Of a stretch of DNA of 64,000 nt, positions 27,652 through 35,975 are shown piece by piece. A model generated the notes under the pieces. The model did not search any database and had not been told where the DNA came from. It worked only from the letters and a program-made list of their open reading frames with translations. Location of the stretch: positions 30,955 through 94,954 of the forward strand of contig NZ_QLME01000011.1 of assembly GCF_003259895.1 (NCBI RefSeq), in the 5' to 3' direction. Numbering within the stretch: position 1 is the stretch's first letter; each line of letters begins with the position of its first letter. This stretch comes from Halanaerobium saccharolyticum. GTDB lineage: Bacteria > Bacillota > Halanaerobiia > Halanaerobiales > Halanaerobiaceae. A program made the position numbers and the translations under genes.

Positions 27652-28164
27652 TTAATACACTTCTGGAGCAAGACTGTGTCTTAAATCAAGAGCTAGATTA
27701 TTAACTGCAGCTATCGAACTCTGATCCAGAACAAATTTCAGATCAAAAGTTATTCTCTGCTCACCATTTTCTCCATTAAATTTAGCTGTTGTGGAATTTA
27801 AATTCTGCCAGTCATAATCACTCTGACCACTTTTTCTAATCATAGCATTAGAATTTAAATTTCTATTATTTAAGCGCAGATGCCAGTCAGCATTACTTAA
27901 AACTTCAATAGTTAGAGCTTCTTCTAAAATTATTTCTCTGCTGCCATTATAATTATCCATCAAAAATGCATAATTAATATTTGGTTCTTCGATAATTTCA
28001 AGTCTCTGGAAAATAGGGATATTAACCTTTACTGCAATTCTGGCTTCGCGTTTAAGCTGCTGTCCTTTATCAGAAGCCGCCTCAACCAAATCAGCTGTAG
28101 CTAAAAGACTTAAGAACAAAAAGACAAAAATCATAACACCACTAAATCTAAACTTAAATTTCAT
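27652..28164 (-). CDS. Hypothetical secreted protein under riboswitch control
   Basis: 170 residues with a clear signal peptide (hydrophobic about 9-24, then VEAASD). The mature part looks beta-rich, with no cysteines and no family I recognise. Patterns such as EALTIEVLSNADWHLRL and QRITFDLKFVL resemble WxL- or pilin-like surface domains, but this is only a resemblance. A probable c-di-GMP-I riboswitch overlaps its leader, and such genes often encode surface or biofilm components. GGAGG lies directly 3' of the aptamer. Confidence 0.75.
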   Translation of the reverse strand: MKFKFRFSGVMIFVFLFLSLLATADLVEAASDKGQQLKREARIAVKVNIPIFQRLEIIEEPNINYAFLMDNYNGSREIILEEALTIEVLSNADWHLRLNNRNLNSNAMIRKSGQSDYDWQNLNSTTAKFNGENGEQRITFDLKFVLDQSSIAAVNNLALDLRHSLAPEVY

Positions 28165-28178
28165 TATTTCCTCCTTTT

Positions 28179-28245
28179 AGCAGCCGGCTATCTCAAGTTG
28201 AGATCCTCAGCTTTGTGCCCCTACCTCACGATAAGTTTACCTTTA
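28179..28245 (-). ncRNA. Probable c-di-GMP-I (GEMM) riboswitch
   Basis: Read on the minus strand, the leader contains GGTAAAC, a short hairpin, GGGGCACAAAGCT, a second hairpin closed by GGATCTC...GAGAT, and AGCCGGCTGC. This matches the GEMM order GGCAAAC / GGGACGCAAAGCC / AGCCGGGCTGCC, and GGTA can pair with TGCT to close P1. The ribosome binding site begins a few bases after P1, which suggests control of translation initiation. Strongly supported by motif order; not verified by a covariance model. Confidence 0.72.
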
Positions 28246-28279
28246 TTAAAAAGAGCTATTAACCCTTCTATGTAACTTT

Positions 28280-28309
28280 ATTATATCAAGATAAGTAAAT
28301 TTTTGTCAA
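28280..28309 (-). promoter_or_regulatory. Sigma-A promoter of the riboswitch-controlled gene
   Basis: TTGACA (28304-28309) and TATAAT (28280-28285), both perfect, with an 18-bp spacer. The start of transcription would fall near 28273, about 30 nt before the aptamer. Confidence 0.85.
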
Positions 28310-28360
28310 GTTATATTTTGGGCTATAAGAGGTTTTTTATTTTAAAATAGATATAATAAA

Positions 28361-28401
28361 AACCCTTTCTATCAATATATTCAAAATTGATAGAAAGGGT
28401 T
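28361..28401 (-). terminator. Intrinsic terminator of the Fe-ADH gene
   Basis: A 15-bp perfect stem (AACCCTTTCTATCAA and complement), followed on the minus strand by TTTTATTAT. It lies 26 bp past the stop. Confidence 0.85.
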
Positions 28402-28426
28402 AGGTTTTGTAGCCAGGTTTTAAACT

Positions 28427-29569
28427 TTACTTCCCAAAAAATGATTTCTGGTAGATCTCTTTCATGTCAGCCACTGAGGGGTCTCTGGGATTAGTTAGGG
28501 TACATGGATCCTGAAGCGCATTTTTAGACATTCTGTCCAAAATTTCTTCAAAATCTTCTGTAGTAAACTGAGCATCTTCAATTTCATTGAAAGAAGCTGG
28601 AATATTTAAACTTTTATTTAAATCTCTAATTGCATCTGCTAAACTATCAATTCCTAAAGTTTTTTCGATAGCTGCAAATTTATCAGCTGCAGACTCATAA
28701 TTAAATTCAATTACATAAGGTAATAATATTGCATTTGCTAAGCCATGAGTTACATTTAGTTCCCCACCAATTTTATGAGCTAAACTATGAATGATTCCCA
28801 GAGATGAATTAGAAAATGCCATTCCCGCGATTGTAGAAGCATTATGCATTTTATCTCTTGCTTCCATATTATCACCATTTTTATAGGCTTCTGGTAAGAA
28901 TTCAAAAACCAATTCAATTGCTTTTAATGCAAGAGCATCTGTGTAATCACTTGCATTAGTAGAAGCAAAAGATTCTACTGCATGTGCCAGAACATCCAGA
29001 CCAGTATTGGCTGTAATGTGAGGCGGCATTGTAGCTGGGATAGCGGGATCTACAATTGCAACATCAGGTATGATTTCTGAAGAAACAATTGGATATTTAA
29101 TTTTCTTTTTTGTGTCAGTAATTACAGAAAAGGCTGTGATTTCAGATGCAGTTCCACTGGTAGAAGGAATGGCGATAAAAGTCGCCTTATTTCTTAATTG
29201 GGGAATCGAACCTACTTCAATGATATCCTCAAAGTCCAGATCTGGATGTTCATAGAAGACCCACATAATTTTTGCAGCATCCATAGTGGAACCTCCACCA
29301 AGAGCAATTACTAAATCAGGTTCAAATTCTAACATTGTTTTTTTCCCTCTCAGTACAGTTTCAACAGAGGGATTAGCTTCAACTCCATCAATTACAGTGG
29401 TCTCTATTTCAGCTTCAGCCAATTTTGCCTCAGTCTTAGCCAAAAACCCTAATTCTTCCATTACTCCTTCATCAGTAACAATGGCAGCTTTTTTACTATC
29501 TAACTGAGATAAATAATCTAAAGCATCTTTATCAAAATGAATTGCCTTTGGAACTAAAAATGATTTCAT
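28427..29569 (-). CDS. Iron-containing alcohol dehydrogenase
   Basis: 380 residues, full length for the FucO/1,3-propanediol dehydrogenase branch. ALGGGSTMDAAKIMW is the cofactor loop. STSGTASEITAFSVI, GLDVLAHAVESF and IHSLAHKIGGELNVTHGLAN carry the substrate pocket and metal-binding histidines. It reduces an aldehyde with NAD(P)H. It is monocistronic with its own terminator, and GGAG precedes the ATG. Confidence 0.9.
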   Translation of the reverse strand: MKSFLVPKAIHFDKDALDYLSQLDSKKAAIVTDEGVMEELGFLAKTEAKLAEAEIETTVIDGVEANPSVETVLRGKKTMLEFEPDLVIALGGGSTMDAAKIMWVFYEHPDLDFEDIIEVGSIPQLRNKATFIAIPSTSGTASEITAFSVITDTKKKIKYPIVSSEIIPDVAIVDPAIPATMPPHITANTGLDVLAHAVESFASTNASDYTDALALKAIELVFEFLPEAYKNGDNMEARDKMHNASTIAGMAFSNSSLGIIHSLAHKIGGELNVTHGLANAILLPYVIEFNYESAADKFAAIEKTLGIDSLADAIRDLNKSLNIPASFNEIEDAQFTTEDFEEILDRMSKNALQDPCTLTNPRDPSVADMKEIYQKSFFGK

Positions 29570-29755
29570 AATTTAACATCTCCTCATAAAATTTTATAAT
29601 ATATATAACCAAGTTAGTCACTATTAATTACATCTTGTGAATATTATAACATGACTTTTTTTAAAGTCAATTATTTTGCATGTAAATCAAAAATTATATT
29701 TTTAAATATGAAAACTCTTAAAATAAAAACTGCCCACCTCAGCCAAAAATGGATT

Positions 29756-29869
29756 TTAGCAGCCAGTTAAGGAATTAATATTTACAGCTGCGAACATTTG
29801 CGCTTTAGCTCTTTCAAGATTAGCTGCCCTTTCATCAGGATATTCAATTCCAAAATTAAAAGTGATCAC
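29756..29869 (-). pseudogene. Possible gene remnant (37 codons)
   Basis: An open frame from GTG to TAA that translates to protein-like sequence (EYPDERAANLERAKAQMFAA) but has no ribosome binding site and no recognised family. It directly follows the broken zinc-ribbon gene, so the whole 29600-30040 stretch may be decaying coding DNA. Confidence 0.3.
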
Positions 29870-29894
29870 TCAACTCTGATTGAAAATTCTGATT

Positions 29895-30038
29895 TTATTG
29901 CTTATCATCACCTTCTTTAAATTCAAAGAGCACAAGTTTATTTCCGCATTTTTCACATTTTTCTTCCTTAATTCTTTTTCTACTGCGTGCTGTATAATAT
30001 TTTTCTCCACAACTTTAACATTTTAGGTGAACAGGCAT
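29895..30038 (-). pseudogene. Zinc-ribbon mini-protein gene interrupted by an in-frame TAA
   Basis: 48 codons from ATG to TAA, with a second TAA at codon 8. Apart from that codon it encodes a small zinc ribbon: MPVHLKC-stop-SCGEKYY...EEKCEKCGNKLVLF. The stop sits at an x position of the first CxxC, and AAA to TAA would be a single change. GGGGGG precedes the ATG. TAA excludes selenocysteine or pyrrolysine. A recent nonsense mutation is most likely; a sequencing error is possible. Confidence 0.6.
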
Positions 30039-30173
30039 AATATCCCCCCAAAAATATTCCCTGCTTCTCCTGTTTCTTATTAAAATTATTATAGCATAAA
30101 TCAAATTTATAATAAAATTAATTTTTACTCAAACAGCATATTTTTCCAATTTTTTGTCGTATTTTGTAGAAAA

Positions 30174-30209
30174 AAAGCGGCAAACCCTCGCATGAGAGTC
30201 TACCGCTTT
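30174..30209 (-). terminator. Intrinsic terminator of the alkaline phosphatase gene
   Basis: On the minus strand AAAGCGGTAGACTCTC pairs with GAGGGTTTGCCGCTTT (two internal mismatches), followed by a T-run. It lies 34 bp past the stop. Confidence 0.8.
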
Positions 30210-30242
30210 CAATTAATTGTGTTTATAACTTCTAATATTTAA

Positions 30243-31601
30243 TTAGGGACGCATTGATTCAAATAGGAAATCAGCAAATTCGGTATTCTGCATCATTCCA
30301 TTAAATACTTCTGCTCCTTCTCCATAAGCAAAGATTGGGACTGAGTTAAGTGTGTGTCCACCAGTGGAGGAATTAGCTCTGATTTCTGTGTTAACTACTC
30401 CTGCCTGATATTCGTTGGCAATAATAGAGCCAATTTCATATCCTACAAGATAAGCGTACTTGATATTGCCATCTTCATCTAAAATTAGATCATTAAATCT
30501 GGCAACTTCTGCGTCAGTTAAAGAAATATTTGCATATTCTTCAAATACTGACTTCACACTATCTACAGTATATCCATCTCCATTTTCCTTAACTGTCATC
30601 TGAGAAGCCATATATTCTGGAGAAACATCGATATTCATTAAAGCTTCCTTATTAATTGGTTCAGTTACAGAAAAACCAAGAGTTTCATGGTCAGCGGTTA
30701 CAATAACAAGAGTGTCTCCATTTTCTTCAGCAAAATCCATAGCCACTTTAACACTGGCATCAAAATCAAGTGTTTCTGCTACAACACCAGGAACATCTGC
30801 GGCATGGGCTGCGTGGTCAATCCTGGCACCTTCTGCCATTAAGAAAAATCCATCTTCATCTTCAGAAAGTACTTCAATTGCCTTTTTAGTCATTGCTTCC
30901 ATTGAAGGTTCATTTGAATCAACATCATCACGATCATTAACATAGTTCATATATGAATCATTAAATAAACCAAGAAGTTTTCCATTCATGGCAATTACCT
31001 TTTCTAGTTGAGTTTTATCAGATACATACTGATAACCATTTTCTTTTGCCTTAGCAATTAAATCTTCACCGGCTTTTTCTTCCATAAAGTCTTCCCGGCC
31101 GCCACCAAGCATTACATCCACCTCATTATTAATAGCCTGTTTGGCAATTTCAGCTCCCATACCTCTGTCTTCAACTGAGGCAATAAAGGCAGCTGGAGTA
31201 GCATCTGTAACCATATTAGTACTGATTACACCTGTAGCTTTGTTTCTAACCTGGGCAAAGTCTAATACAGAATCCAGCTCTGCACCGCTTTCATTCATGG
31301 CAATTGCACCATTATATACCTTATGGCCTGTTGCCATTGCAGTACCTGCTGCAGCTGAATCTGTAACTCCTTCAGTAGAACTGGTCATCATAATACCAGT
31401 TTCAGGCAGCTTCATTAATTCTAGCTCATGATCTTTGTCACCAGCAAGATAGCGAGTCATATCAATCTGACCGATTCCGAGGCCATCACCAATAAGTAGG
31501 ATGACATTTTTAACATCGGCCTGTGCTGCTGCTGTAAAAACAAGAGCAAAAACCATAAAGAGTGATACAACCAGCATTAATCTTTTTGACTTTTTAAGCA
31601 T
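30243..31601 (-). CDS. phoA: Secreted alkaline phosphatase
   Basis: 452 residues: a signal peptide (about 1-28), then the full alkaline phosphatase fold. LLIGDGLGIGQ holds a metal ligand. VTDSAAAGTAMATG holds the catalytic serine near residue 82. AEGARIDHAAHA, VTADHETLG and STGGHTLNSVP hold the other zinc ligands. It releases phosphate from phosphomonoesters outside the cytoplasmic membrane. AAGGAGGAG precedes the ATG. Monocistronic, divergent from the FMN-binding protein gene. No Pho-box repeat was found upstream. Confidence 0.92.
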   Translation of the reverse strand: MLKKSKRLMLVVSLFMVFALVFTAAAQADVKNVILLIGDGLGIGQIDMTRYLAGDKDHELELMKLPETGIMMTSSTEGVTDSAAAGTAMATGHKVYNGAIAMNESGAELDSVLDFAQVRNKATGVISTNMVTDATPAAFIASVEDRGMGAEIAKQAINNEVDVMLGGGREDFMEEKAGEDLIAKAKENGYQYVSDKTQLEKVIAMNGKLLGLFNDSYMNYVNDRDDVDSNEPSMEAMTKKAIEVLSEDEDGFFLMAEGARIDHAAHAADVPGVVAETLDFDASVKVAMDFAEENGDTLVIVTADHETLGFSVTEPINKEALMNIDVSPEYMASQMTVKENGDGYTVDSVKSVFEEYANISLTDAEVARFNDLILDEDGNIKYAYLVGYEIGSIIANEYQAGVVNTEIRANSSTGGHTLNSVPIFAYGEGAEVFNGMMQNTEFADFLFESMRP

Positions 31602-31918
31602 AAATTTAAACTCCTCCTTTAAAATTAGTTTGTCAGACGACTGATGTCTGTCTATTATTATATATTCAATACAAAAGAGAGAATTCCTCCCTTATTTTCT
31701 GATTTTTTTATTAATTCTGTTTAAAAACACTTGTTTTAAAAAAATGAATCAACTTATTTTTGTAATAAAAATAATCAATTTAGTATTCTGAAGATATTGA
31801 CAGACTGAATATCTCATGTTATAATTTTATTGTGTTGTGATAAATTTAGCATAATACTCATTAAAGTTTAGTTAATGGCTCCAAATCAGGCACAAAAAAT
31901 TAATTGGGAGGTAAAAAA
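31602..31918. other. 317-bp divergent intergenic region
   Basis: Contains the leader of the alkaline phosphatase gene and the promoter of the FMN-binding protein gene. An imperfect dyad near 31632-31652 (CAGAC...GTCTG) could be regulatory. No gene seen. Confidence 0.55.
31797..31825 (+). promoter_or_regulatory. Sigma-A promoter of the FMN-binding protein gene
   Basis: TTGACA (31797-31802), a 17-bp spacer and TATAAT (31820-31825), a consensus match. It lies about 95 bp before the GTG start. Confidence 0.87.
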
Positions 31919-32494
31919 GTGAAGAAAAATTTAGTAGTTTCACTGGTTTTAGTTTTTGTTTTAACATTCTCTGGTATGGCATTTGCAACAGCTCATACGC
32001 TTGATGTTGTTGGTGGTGGAGACATGCAGGAGATTTCAACTGGCAGAACTGTTGACGATTATGTGAATGCTTTAATTGAATTAACCGATGCTGATGAAGC
32101 TGGAGACATCTTCTATCCTGAAAGAAATGAAGTGAAATATCCATTTGTACCTCTTCATAAAGATGGTGAAGTTATTGGTTATGGAAGCTGGGTAAATACA
32201 ATTATCTACTCTCATCCAGAAGATTTTATTGCAGTTTTAGGTATGGCTAATAACTCTAAATCTGAGGAAAGCATGGCTATAATTAAAAAATGGAAGCCGC
32301 TGGATGCCAATGATCATCATCCAGAAATGAGACAGGAAGAGTTTCTAAGTAGATATTATGGAATGAGCCTTAAAACTTCTTTTGATCCAGAAGTAGATGT
32401 AATTTCTGGTTCTACTATTTCCAGTCAAACATTCTTCTTTGAAATGAAAAATATGCTGCTTGTCTTTGAACAATATGGCCCTGAAGCAGAATAA
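31919..32494 (+). CDS. Small secreted FMN-binding-domain-like protein
   Basis: 191 residues starting at GTG with GGGAGG seven bases upstream. A signal peptide (about 1-24) is followed by a domain ending in DVISGSTISSQTFFFEMKNM. This resembles the SGAT(S/T)S motif of FMN-binding domains (RnfG, NqrC), in which the threonine carries covalently bound FMN. An earlier HKDGEVIGYGSWV would be the matching beta hairpin. It may be a periplasmic or surface flavoprotein of electron transfer. The ApbE flavinyl transferase that would be needed is not in the window. Confidence 0.6.
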   Translation: MKKNLVVSLVLVFVLTFSGMAFATAHTLDVVGGGDMQEISTGRTVDDYVNALIELTDADEAGDIFYPERNEVKYPFVPLHKDGEVIGYGSWVNTIIYSHPEDFIAVLGMANNSKSEESMAIIKKWKPLDANDHHPEMRQEEFLSRYYGMSLKTSFDPEVDVISGSTISSQTFFFEMKNMLLVFEQYGPEAE

Positions 32495-32511
32495 ATTAAT
32501 TAATTTAACTA

Positions 32512-32533
32512 GCCCACTTCATTTGAAGTGGGC
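32512..32533 (+). terminator. Intrinsic terminator of the FMN-binding protein gene
   Basis: GCCCACTTC and GAAGTGGGC form a perfect 9-bp stem with a 4-nt loop. The T-tract after it is short. Confidence 0.75.
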
Positions 32534-32690
32534 CTTATTATTTGTATTGTTTTCATTCAACTCACTCCCCCTCTACGAAAAACAATGTTAAACCAAGATA
32601 ATATGTAGAAGAGAAATACTACCCTTAAAAATTTTATGTTCCTTATTACATTTTAATTATATACTTTTCTAAAAATCTTTACAATAAAAA

Positions 32691-32717
32691 AACCCTCTCC
32701 TTTTGAATTGGAAAGGG
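32691..32717 (-). terminator. Intrinsic terminator of the GH127/ABC operon
   Basis: On the minus strand CCCTTTCC pairs with GGAGAGGG (one G-T pair), followed by seven T. It lies about 40 bp past the last permease stop. Confidence 0.85.
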
Positions 32718-32757
32718 ATTAATTTAAATCTAATTTTAGTAATTAATTTAAATATAA

Positions 32758-33594
32758 TCAATCTAAAGAACCACTGGTTAAACCAGAAACTATTCCTCTT
32801 TGAGCAACAAAAACAAGAATTATCATTGGAACAACCATCGTCACACCTAAAGTACTGATTAATTCCCAGGGACGTCCATAAGGAGTTCTGGCCTGAAAAA
32901 TTTCTGTTATACTAACTGTAAGGGTCTTTGCTCTCACTGAGGAACTAAAAACCAAAGGATATAATAAATTGTTCCAGGCATTAATGAAATTTATAATAGT
33001 TACAGTAACCAAGGAAGGCTTCATTGCAGGAATTACAATATAAAATAAAACCTGAGGTAAATTAGCACCATCTACTATTGCAGCTTCTTCCATTTCTACA
33101 GGAACCCTTTTTACAAAAGTTACTAAAACCCAGACAGAAAAAGGGACTAACACACTTCCCATTACCATAACCAACCCACGAATTGTGTCGATCATATTTA
33201 AATTCCTAAGCACCTGAAATAATGGTACAACTGTTACAATCTCAGGTATAGCCATTGTAAGCACCAGTGCAAATAAGAGAAAATTACTACCAGGCACTTC
33301 AATACGAGCAAAACCATAAGCAGCTAAAAAACTTAGAATTACAGATAATATAATTGCTCCAAATGCAAAAAGAATTGAATTAGTTAAATAAGCTAAAAAT
33401 GGCACCTGGTCTATTAGATTCCTAAAATTTTGCAGAGTAAAATCTGGAAAATAGTTTGGAGGAACACTAAAAAGTTGTGTTCTAGGAGTTAATGCTGTTA
33501 AAAATAACCAGTAAATTGGAACTAAGATAATAAAAACAAATACAGCGATACCAAAATAGAGCAGTATTTTATTTCTAGTTGATCGAAACTTCAT
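32758..33594 (-). CDS. Carbohydrate ABC transporter permease (MalG type)
   Basis: 278 residues, six helices. The EAA loop EEAAIVDGANLPQVLFYIVI contacts the ATPase. The ATG has GGGAGG eight bases upstream; the longer frame does not. It is the last gene of the LacI-controlled sugar locus. As usual for this class no ATPase gene is adjacent, so a shared MsmK-like ATPase elsewhere is expected. Confidence 0.9.
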   Translation of the reverse strand: MKFRSTRNKILLYFGIAVFVFIILVPIYWLFLTALTPRTQLFSVPPNYFPDFTLQNFRNLIDQVPFLAYLTNSILFAFGAIILSVILSFLAAYGFARIEVPGSNFLLFALVLTMAIPEIVTVVPLFQVLRNLNMIDTIRGLVMVMGSVLVPFSVWVLVTFVKRVPVEMEEAAIVDGANLPQVLFYIVIPAMKPSLVTVTIINFINAWNNLLYPLVFSSSVRAKTLTVSITEIFQARTPYGRPWELISTLGVTMVVPMIILVFVAQRGIVSGLTSGSLD

Positions 33595-33621
33595 TTTAAG
33601 ACCTCCCACTTATTTCAAATA

Positions 33622-34509
33622 TTATGAACTAAACTCAAATCTTCTATATAAATACAAAGCAATTAAGCTTATTACTGCTACAATCAATAATAAATATACA
33701 CTTAAGGCGGAAGCACTTCCCCAGCTAAACCACTGCATTCCTAATTGATAAATTCTAAAAGCAATCACTGTAGTAGCACTACCCGGGCCACCCTGAGTTA
33801 GTCCTAAAATTATATCAATATTAGCAATCTGCCAGATGATATTGAAAAGACCTAAAGTTACAATAGTAGAACTACTGGCAGGTAATGTGATATGAAGAAA
33901 TCTCTGAAACCAGCTTGCACCATCAATTTTAGCTGCTTCATATAATTCATCTGGAATACTCTGCAATCCAGCTAAAAGTACAATAGCCATAAACGGTGTA
34001 TTTCTCCAGACATTGACCAAAATTAAAGAAACTCTTGCATAAAAAGAATTTATTAAAAGCTGTACTTCTTTTCCACTTAAACGAAAAATCCAATCAGTTA
34101 TTAATCCATAATCAGCATTAAGCATCCATCTAAATACATAACCACTTACGATTACGGGAATTACCCAGGGTAAAAGATTTAAAGTCCTAACAATTTTTCG
34201 CCCTTTAAATTCTGTATTAAGCAAATTTGCAATTGCCATTCCCAGTATTAACTGTAAGATAACTGAAACAGATATAAAAACTAATGTAAATCCTATAACA
34301 TCTACAATTGTCTGATCATTAAGCAGAGCAGTAAAATTATTTAATCCAACATAGCGATGGACCTGCTCCATCAAATTATGTTTAAAAAAACTTAAGTATA
34401 TTGTTCTTACAATTGGATAAAATGAAGTTGAAAACCTGAGTAGTACTGCTGGACCTACCAATATGGCAAATATTAAATATTTTTTTAATTTGCTGTAATT
34501 AGAAAACAA
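33622..34509 (-). CDS. Carbohydrate ABC transporter permease (MalF type)
   Basis: 295 residues, six helices, with EAA loop YEAAKIDGASWFQRFLHITL. It starts at a TTG with AGGAGG seven bases upstream. It pairs with the MalG-type permease 27 bp downstream to form the channel. It is separated from the binding-protein gene by an intercistronic stem-loop. Confidence 0.9.
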   Translation of the reverse strand: MFSNYSKLKKYLIFAILVGPAVLLRFSTSFYPIVRTIYLSFFKHNLMEQVHRYVGLNNFTALLNDQTIVDVIGFTLVFISVSVILQLILGMAIANLLNTEFKGRKIVRTLNLLPWVIPVIVSGYVFRWMLNADYGLITDWIFRLSGKEVQLLINSFYARVSLILVNVWRNTPFMAIVLLAGLQSIPDELYEAAKIDGASWFQRFLHITLPASSSTIVTLGLFNIIWQIANIDIILGLTQGGPGSATTVIAFRIYQLGMQWFSWGSASALSVYLLLIVAVISLIALYLYRRFEFSS

Positions 34510-34543
34510 TTAAATTCCTCCTTTACTGAAAAATAATATTATC

Positions 34544-34574
34544 CTCCCGGAGCATAATCATCATACTCCGGGAG
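34544..34574 (-). promoter_or_regulatory. Intercistronic stem-loop after the binding-protein gene
   Basis: A 9-bp GC-rich stem (CTCCCGGAG and CTCCGGGAG) without a following T-run, 19 bp past the binding-protein stop. It is probably an mRNA-stabilising or processing hairpin that keeps the binding protein more abundant than the permeases. Confidence 0.6.
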
Positions 34575-34592
34575 TCTGAACCAAAATCGAAT

Positions 34593-35843
34593 TTATTCTT
34601 CAAGGGCCTGCATCTGTTCTTTTCCTCTTTCCATTACTTCATCTAAAGATATTTGGTTTGTTAAATAAGCAGAAGCAAGTTCTTCTACTATACTGGAAGC
34701 CTGTCTAAAGTTAGAATGGAAAGGACGAGAAGAAATAACACCAGCATCAGAATATTTTTTTAGATTTGAAGCTAATCTACTTTCTTCAACATCAATTTCT
34801 TCCATAATTGAATGTCTTGGACTTAAGAACCAGGTACTCATTTTTGCAAGTTCTGGCGCATTTTCTACAGAGGTCATAAACTCAATAAATGTCTTTGCTT
34901 CATCAATTTTATCTGAGGTATTTGGAATTGCCCAGCCCCAGGAAGCTACAAATGTATCTCTGCTTTCTGGACCTTTAGGAGGTAAAGCAACTCCTACTTT
35001 ATCTTCACTGTACCAGTCTTCTTGAGACTCTTGATAGTCAAAAAAGTAAGGCCACATTCTCATCATTGCAACTCTATCATTAACAAAATCATTATTAACC
35101 TGATCAAAATCCTTGTTTAAAGCTGAACTTGGGAAAATCTCATGTTCATATATCATGTCATGAATAAACTGTAAGGACTCTCTTAATGCAGGACCAAAAT
35201 CAAATGGGTTTCCTCCAGCCTGCTGAGTTAGATAGGAAACATATACTCCTATATAACCTCCTTTTGCCAGACCATCAGATACTGCATACATTTCATCTGT
35301 AGTTAATTCTTTACCAACTTCAACCATTTCTTCCCATGTTTGAGGAACTTCTAGACCTTTTTCTTCTAATATATCTTTGCGATAAAAGAAATATTGGGTC
35401 TCATAATTATGAGGAATTCTAAAAAGTTCGCCTTCATGTCTATTCCAGGTCTCAACCATTTCCAGCATACCTGGTGTCCAGTCATCCCAGAACTGATCAT
35501 CATAAATTGGATCGAGATCAACTAACCAGCCTGAACGGGAAAAGTTAATAGCTGCATCATCTTCTAAATCAATAACATCATAGGGAGTTTGACCTCCTAG
35601 AATTGAACTGGTCATTTGAGAAATAAATTCTGGAGGTGAACCAGGTCTTGTTGTTACTGTTACTTCAATACCTGTCTTTTCAGTAAAATTCAATTCTTCC
35701 AGTGCCTGTTTAGTTGGTTCAACTGCCCAGCCACCAACACCAACAATTAATTCCTCAGCTGCAAAAACAACCATATTAACTGAAACAAGTAAAATACTTA
35801 AAACAACAAGAGTTAATAAAAACTTACTTTTTCTTTTTAACAT
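34593..35843 (-). CDS. Sugar ABC transporter substrate-binding protein
   Basis: 416 residues, family-1 extracellular binding protein. A signal peptide (about 1-29, cleaved near FAAEE) precedes a mature domain with IDLEDDAAINFSRSGWLVDL, PQTWEEMVEVGKEL and a C-terminal FIEFMTSVENAPELAK helix. There is no lipobox cysteine, so it is probably a free periplasmic protein, which suits a diderm. Next to the GH127 gene, the likely ligand is an arabinose-containing oligosaccharide (inference). Confidence 0.88.
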   Translation of the reverse strand: MLKRKSKFLLTLVVLSILLVSVNMVVFAAEELIVGVGGWAVEPTKQALEELNFTEKTGIEVTVTTRPGSPPEFISQMTSSILGGQTPYDVIDLEDDAAINFSRSGWLVDLDPIYDDQFWDDWTPGMLEMVETWNRHEGELFRIPHNYETQYFFYRKDILEEKGLEVPQTWEEMVEVGKELTTDEMYAVSDGLAKGGYIGVYVSYLTQQAGGNPFDFGPALRESLQFIHDMIYEHEIFPSSALNKDFDQVNNDFVNDRVAMMRMWPYFFDYQESQEDWYSEDKVGVALPPKGPESRDTFVASWGWAIPNTSDKIDEAKTFIEFMTSVENAPELAKMSTWFLSPRHSIMEEIDVEESRLASNLKKYSDAGVISSRPFHSNFRQASSIVEELASAYLTNQISLDEVMERGKEQMQALEE

Positions 35844-35975
35844 AAATACCCTCCTTGATTTTAAATGCTAATAAAAACAAAACTACCTCAAGCTAAGCTT
35901 ATCCCAAAAATTTATTTATCCCCCCCTTTTAAACAAGTTCAATTTATAATAAAATTTATTATTTCAAGATATTAT

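Noticed and set aside
29895..30038. In-frame stop in the zinc-ribbon gene as a recoded amino acid
   Set aside because: The codon is TAA, not TGA or TAG, so selenocysteine or pyrrolysine insertion is not expected.
31602..31700. Pho-box search upstream of alkaline phosphatase
   Set aside because: No TTAACA-type direct repeats were found, so phosphate control of this gene is not claimed.
32495..32757. Possible small gene between the FMN-binding protein and the permease
   Set aside because: Only two terminators facing each other and AT-rich filler; no frame with a ribosome binding site.
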